Of a stretch of 64,000 nt of DNA, positions 62,735-64,000 are shown piece after piece. The position numbers were made by a program, and so were the translations under genes. Origin of the DNA: Amycolatopsis sp. NBRC 101858 (lineage in GTDB: Bacteria; Actinomycetota; Actinomycetes; Mycobacteriales; Pseudonocardiaceae); NCBI RefSeq assembly GCF_030269325.1, contig NZ_BSTD01000001.1:124001-188000 (forward strand). Reading direction: 5' to 3'. Each line of letters starts with the position of its first letter. Position 1 is the stretch's first letter. The notes under the pieces were generated by a model, which saw only the letters and a list, made by a program, of their open reading frames with translations, did not search any database and had not been told where the DNA came from.

Positions 62735-63450
62735 TCCTCATCCTCGGCGGCACCGGCGAAGCGCGAAAACTGGCCGAAGACCTCGTACGCAACGAAGTCC
62801 GCGTCGTGTCTTCGCTGGCCGGCCGCGTCGCGCGGCCGAGGCTCCCGGTCGGCGAAGTGCGCGTAGGCGGCTTCGGTGGCCCGGAAGGTCTCGCGGCCTG
62901 GCTGCGCGAGAACGACGTGAAAGCCGTCGTGGACGCGACGCACCCCTTCGCCGAGCGCATCGGCGCGAACGCGGCGAAAGCGGCCGAGCAGACGCGAACT
63001 CCCCTGCTGAGGCTCGCCCGGCCCGGGTGGGAAGCGGGCGAACACGACGTCTGGCACTGGGCCGACGACCTCGAAGACGCCGCGAAAAAGCTGCCCGAGC
63101 TGGGCGAACGCGTCTTCCTCACCAGCGGCCGCCAGGGCCTCCCGGCCTTCGCGCACCTCGACGACCTGTGGTTCCTGATCCGCTGCGTCGACCCGCCCGA
63201 GCCGCCGCTCCCCCGCCGGCACGAACTGATCCTCGCCCGCGGGCCCTACGAGGTAGCCGCCGAACGCGAGCTGCTCGAGCGGGTGGACGTCCTGGTCACC
63301 AAGGACTCCGGCGGCACGCAGACCAGCGCGAAGCTCACGGCGGCGCGCGAACTGGGCAAACCCGTCCTGCTGGTCCGGCGGCCGCCGAGGCCCAGCACCG
63401 AGGCCGCCGCGACCGTGGCCGAAGCCGTCGAATGGGTCCTGAGCCGATGA
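62731..63450 (+). CDS. cobK: Precorrin-6A reductase
   Basis: 239 residues. ILILGGTGEARKLAEDL, VDATHPFAERIGANAAKAAE and TKDSGGTQTSAKLTAAREL match CobK/CbiJ, the NADPH-dependent reductase of the corrin ring. GTGA overlap with the Idh-like gene and ATGA overlap with bluB. Confidence 0.94.
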   Translation: MILILGGTGEARKLAEDLVRNEVRVVSSLAGRVARPRLPVGEVRVGGFGGPEGLAAWLRENDVKAVVDATHPFAERIGANAAKAAEQTRTPLLRLARPGWEAGEHDVWHWADDLEDAAKKLPELGERVFLTSGRQGLPAFAHLDDLWFLIRCVDPPEPPLPRRHELILARGPYEVAAERELLERVDVLVTKDSGGTQTSAKLTAARELGKPVLLVRRPPRPSTEAAATVAEAVEWVLSR

Positions 63451-64000
63451 GCGAAGAGTTCTACGAGGTCCTGCGCAAACGCCGCGACGTCCGCGGCGAG
63501 TTCACCGGCGAGCCGATTCCTGAGGCCACCCTGCTGAGGATCCTCGAAGCCGCCCACGCCGCCCCCAGTGTCGGGCTCACCCAGCCCTGGGACTTCGTGC
63601 TGGTCGACGACCACGCCACGCGCGAGACGTTCGCGAAGCACGTCCACGAGGAGCGCGAGGTGTTCGCGGAGCAGCTCACCGAAGACCGCGCGAGCACCTT
63701 CGCGAACATCAAGATCGAGGGCATCCTCGAAGCGAGCCTCGGCATCGTCGTCACCTACGACCCGGCCCGCGGCGCGCCCGACGTCCTCGGCCGGCACGCC
63801 ATCGCCGACGCCGGCCTCTACTCGGTGTGCCTCGCCATCCAGAACCTGTGGCTCGCCGCGACCGCCGAGGGCCTCGGCGTCGGCTGGGTCAGCTTCTACC
63901 GCGAGCCGTTCCTCGGCGGGCTGCTCGGCATCCCGGACGGCATCCGGCCGGTCGCGTGGCTCTGCGTCGGGCCGGTGAGCAAGCTGGAAACGGTGCCCGA
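63447..64000 (+). CDS. bluB: 5,6-Dimethylbenzimidazole synthase BluB (3' end outside window)
   Basis: At least 184 residues, open at the window edge. RKRRDVRGEFTGEPIPEATL, AAPSVGLTQPWDFVLV and GLGVGWVSFYREPFLGGLLGIP are BluB features in the nitroreductase fold. It cleaves reduced FMN with oxygen to make the lower ligand of B12. ATGA overlap with cobK. Confidence 0.92.
   Translation, partial: MSEEFYEVLRKRRDVRGEFTGEPIPEATLLRILEAAHAAPSVGLTQPWDFVLVDDHATRETFAKHVHEEREVFAEQLTEDRASTFANIKIEGILEASLGIVVTYDPARGAPDVLGRHAIADAGLYSVCLAIQNLWLAATAEGLGVGWVSFYREPFLGGLLGIPDGIRPVAWLCVGPVSKLETVP

Overview
The window is high-GC actinobacterial DNA (about 70% GC by eye, strong G/C third-position bias, many GTG starts). 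Mycothiol-linked families, complete glutamate synthase genes, cytochrome P450-ferredoxin pairs, an aerobic cobalamin pathway with BluB and many leaderless promoters all point to a filamentous actinomycete. The overall style suggests Pseudonocardiaceae, Amycolatopsis-like; the genus is an inference, since there is no rRNA here.

Layout. 1-4 kb is a scarred region: the C-terminal part of a kinase-like PASTA protein, a decayed NB-ARC/TPR regulator, a visibly AT-richer two-gene membrane island, and a 5'-truncated aldo/keto reductase. 4-11 kb holds small housekeeping and stress genes (two hypotheticals, VOC, cyclase-like protein facing an XRE regulator, Fpg/Nei glycosylase, DinB, LmbE deacetylase, RidA, MtnA). 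11-15 kb has two P450-ferredoxin pairs around a PadR regulator, with palindromic operators, then a TetR. 15-20.6 kb has an FAD/Fe-S 2-hydroxyacid dehydrogenase, a soluble two-component system and a PHP phosphoesterase. 20.7-27.2 kb is a branched-chain amino-acid module: a tightly overlapping LivFGHMK ABC importer, a Val/Leu/Glu-type dehydrogenase and a divergent Lrp/AsnC regulator. 27-32 kb has small genes, a secreted GH92 glycosidase under LacI-type operators, an inverted repeat cluster and YigZ. 32.4-38.5 kb is gltBD. 38.5-47.7 kb is accessory (SDR/TetR pair, lipoprotein, ArsR-like regulator, ricin-type lectin, DyP peroxidase, ROK kinase, and a cobalamin riboswitch ahead of cbtBA cobalt transport genes).

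47.7-64 kb is dominated by cobalamin synthesis: cobQ-cobD on the minus strand, cobU-cobT-cobS on plus, chlID-cobO-cobB-cobC on minus, and cobL-cobM-(Gfo/Idh)-cobK-bluB on plus, running off the window. A WYL regulator, a VOC protein and a CTG-start sigma factor with a membrane partner sit between the blocks. The cbtBA transporter supplies cobalt; CobL/M/K carry out corrin-ring steps; ChlID would work with a CobN outside the window; CobB/CobQ amidate; CobO adenosylates; CobC/CobD add the aminopropanol arm; BluB/CobT/CobU/CobS build and attach the lower ligand.

The most unusual signals are: chains of tiny ORFs joined by ATGA/GTGA overlaps that bridge gaps inside the cob operons; an Idh-like oxidoreductase inside the cob operon; the AT-rich membrane island; a dispersed palindromic word GTCC-N5-GGAC inside genes; and a cluster of inverted 21-bp repeats near 31.2 kb.
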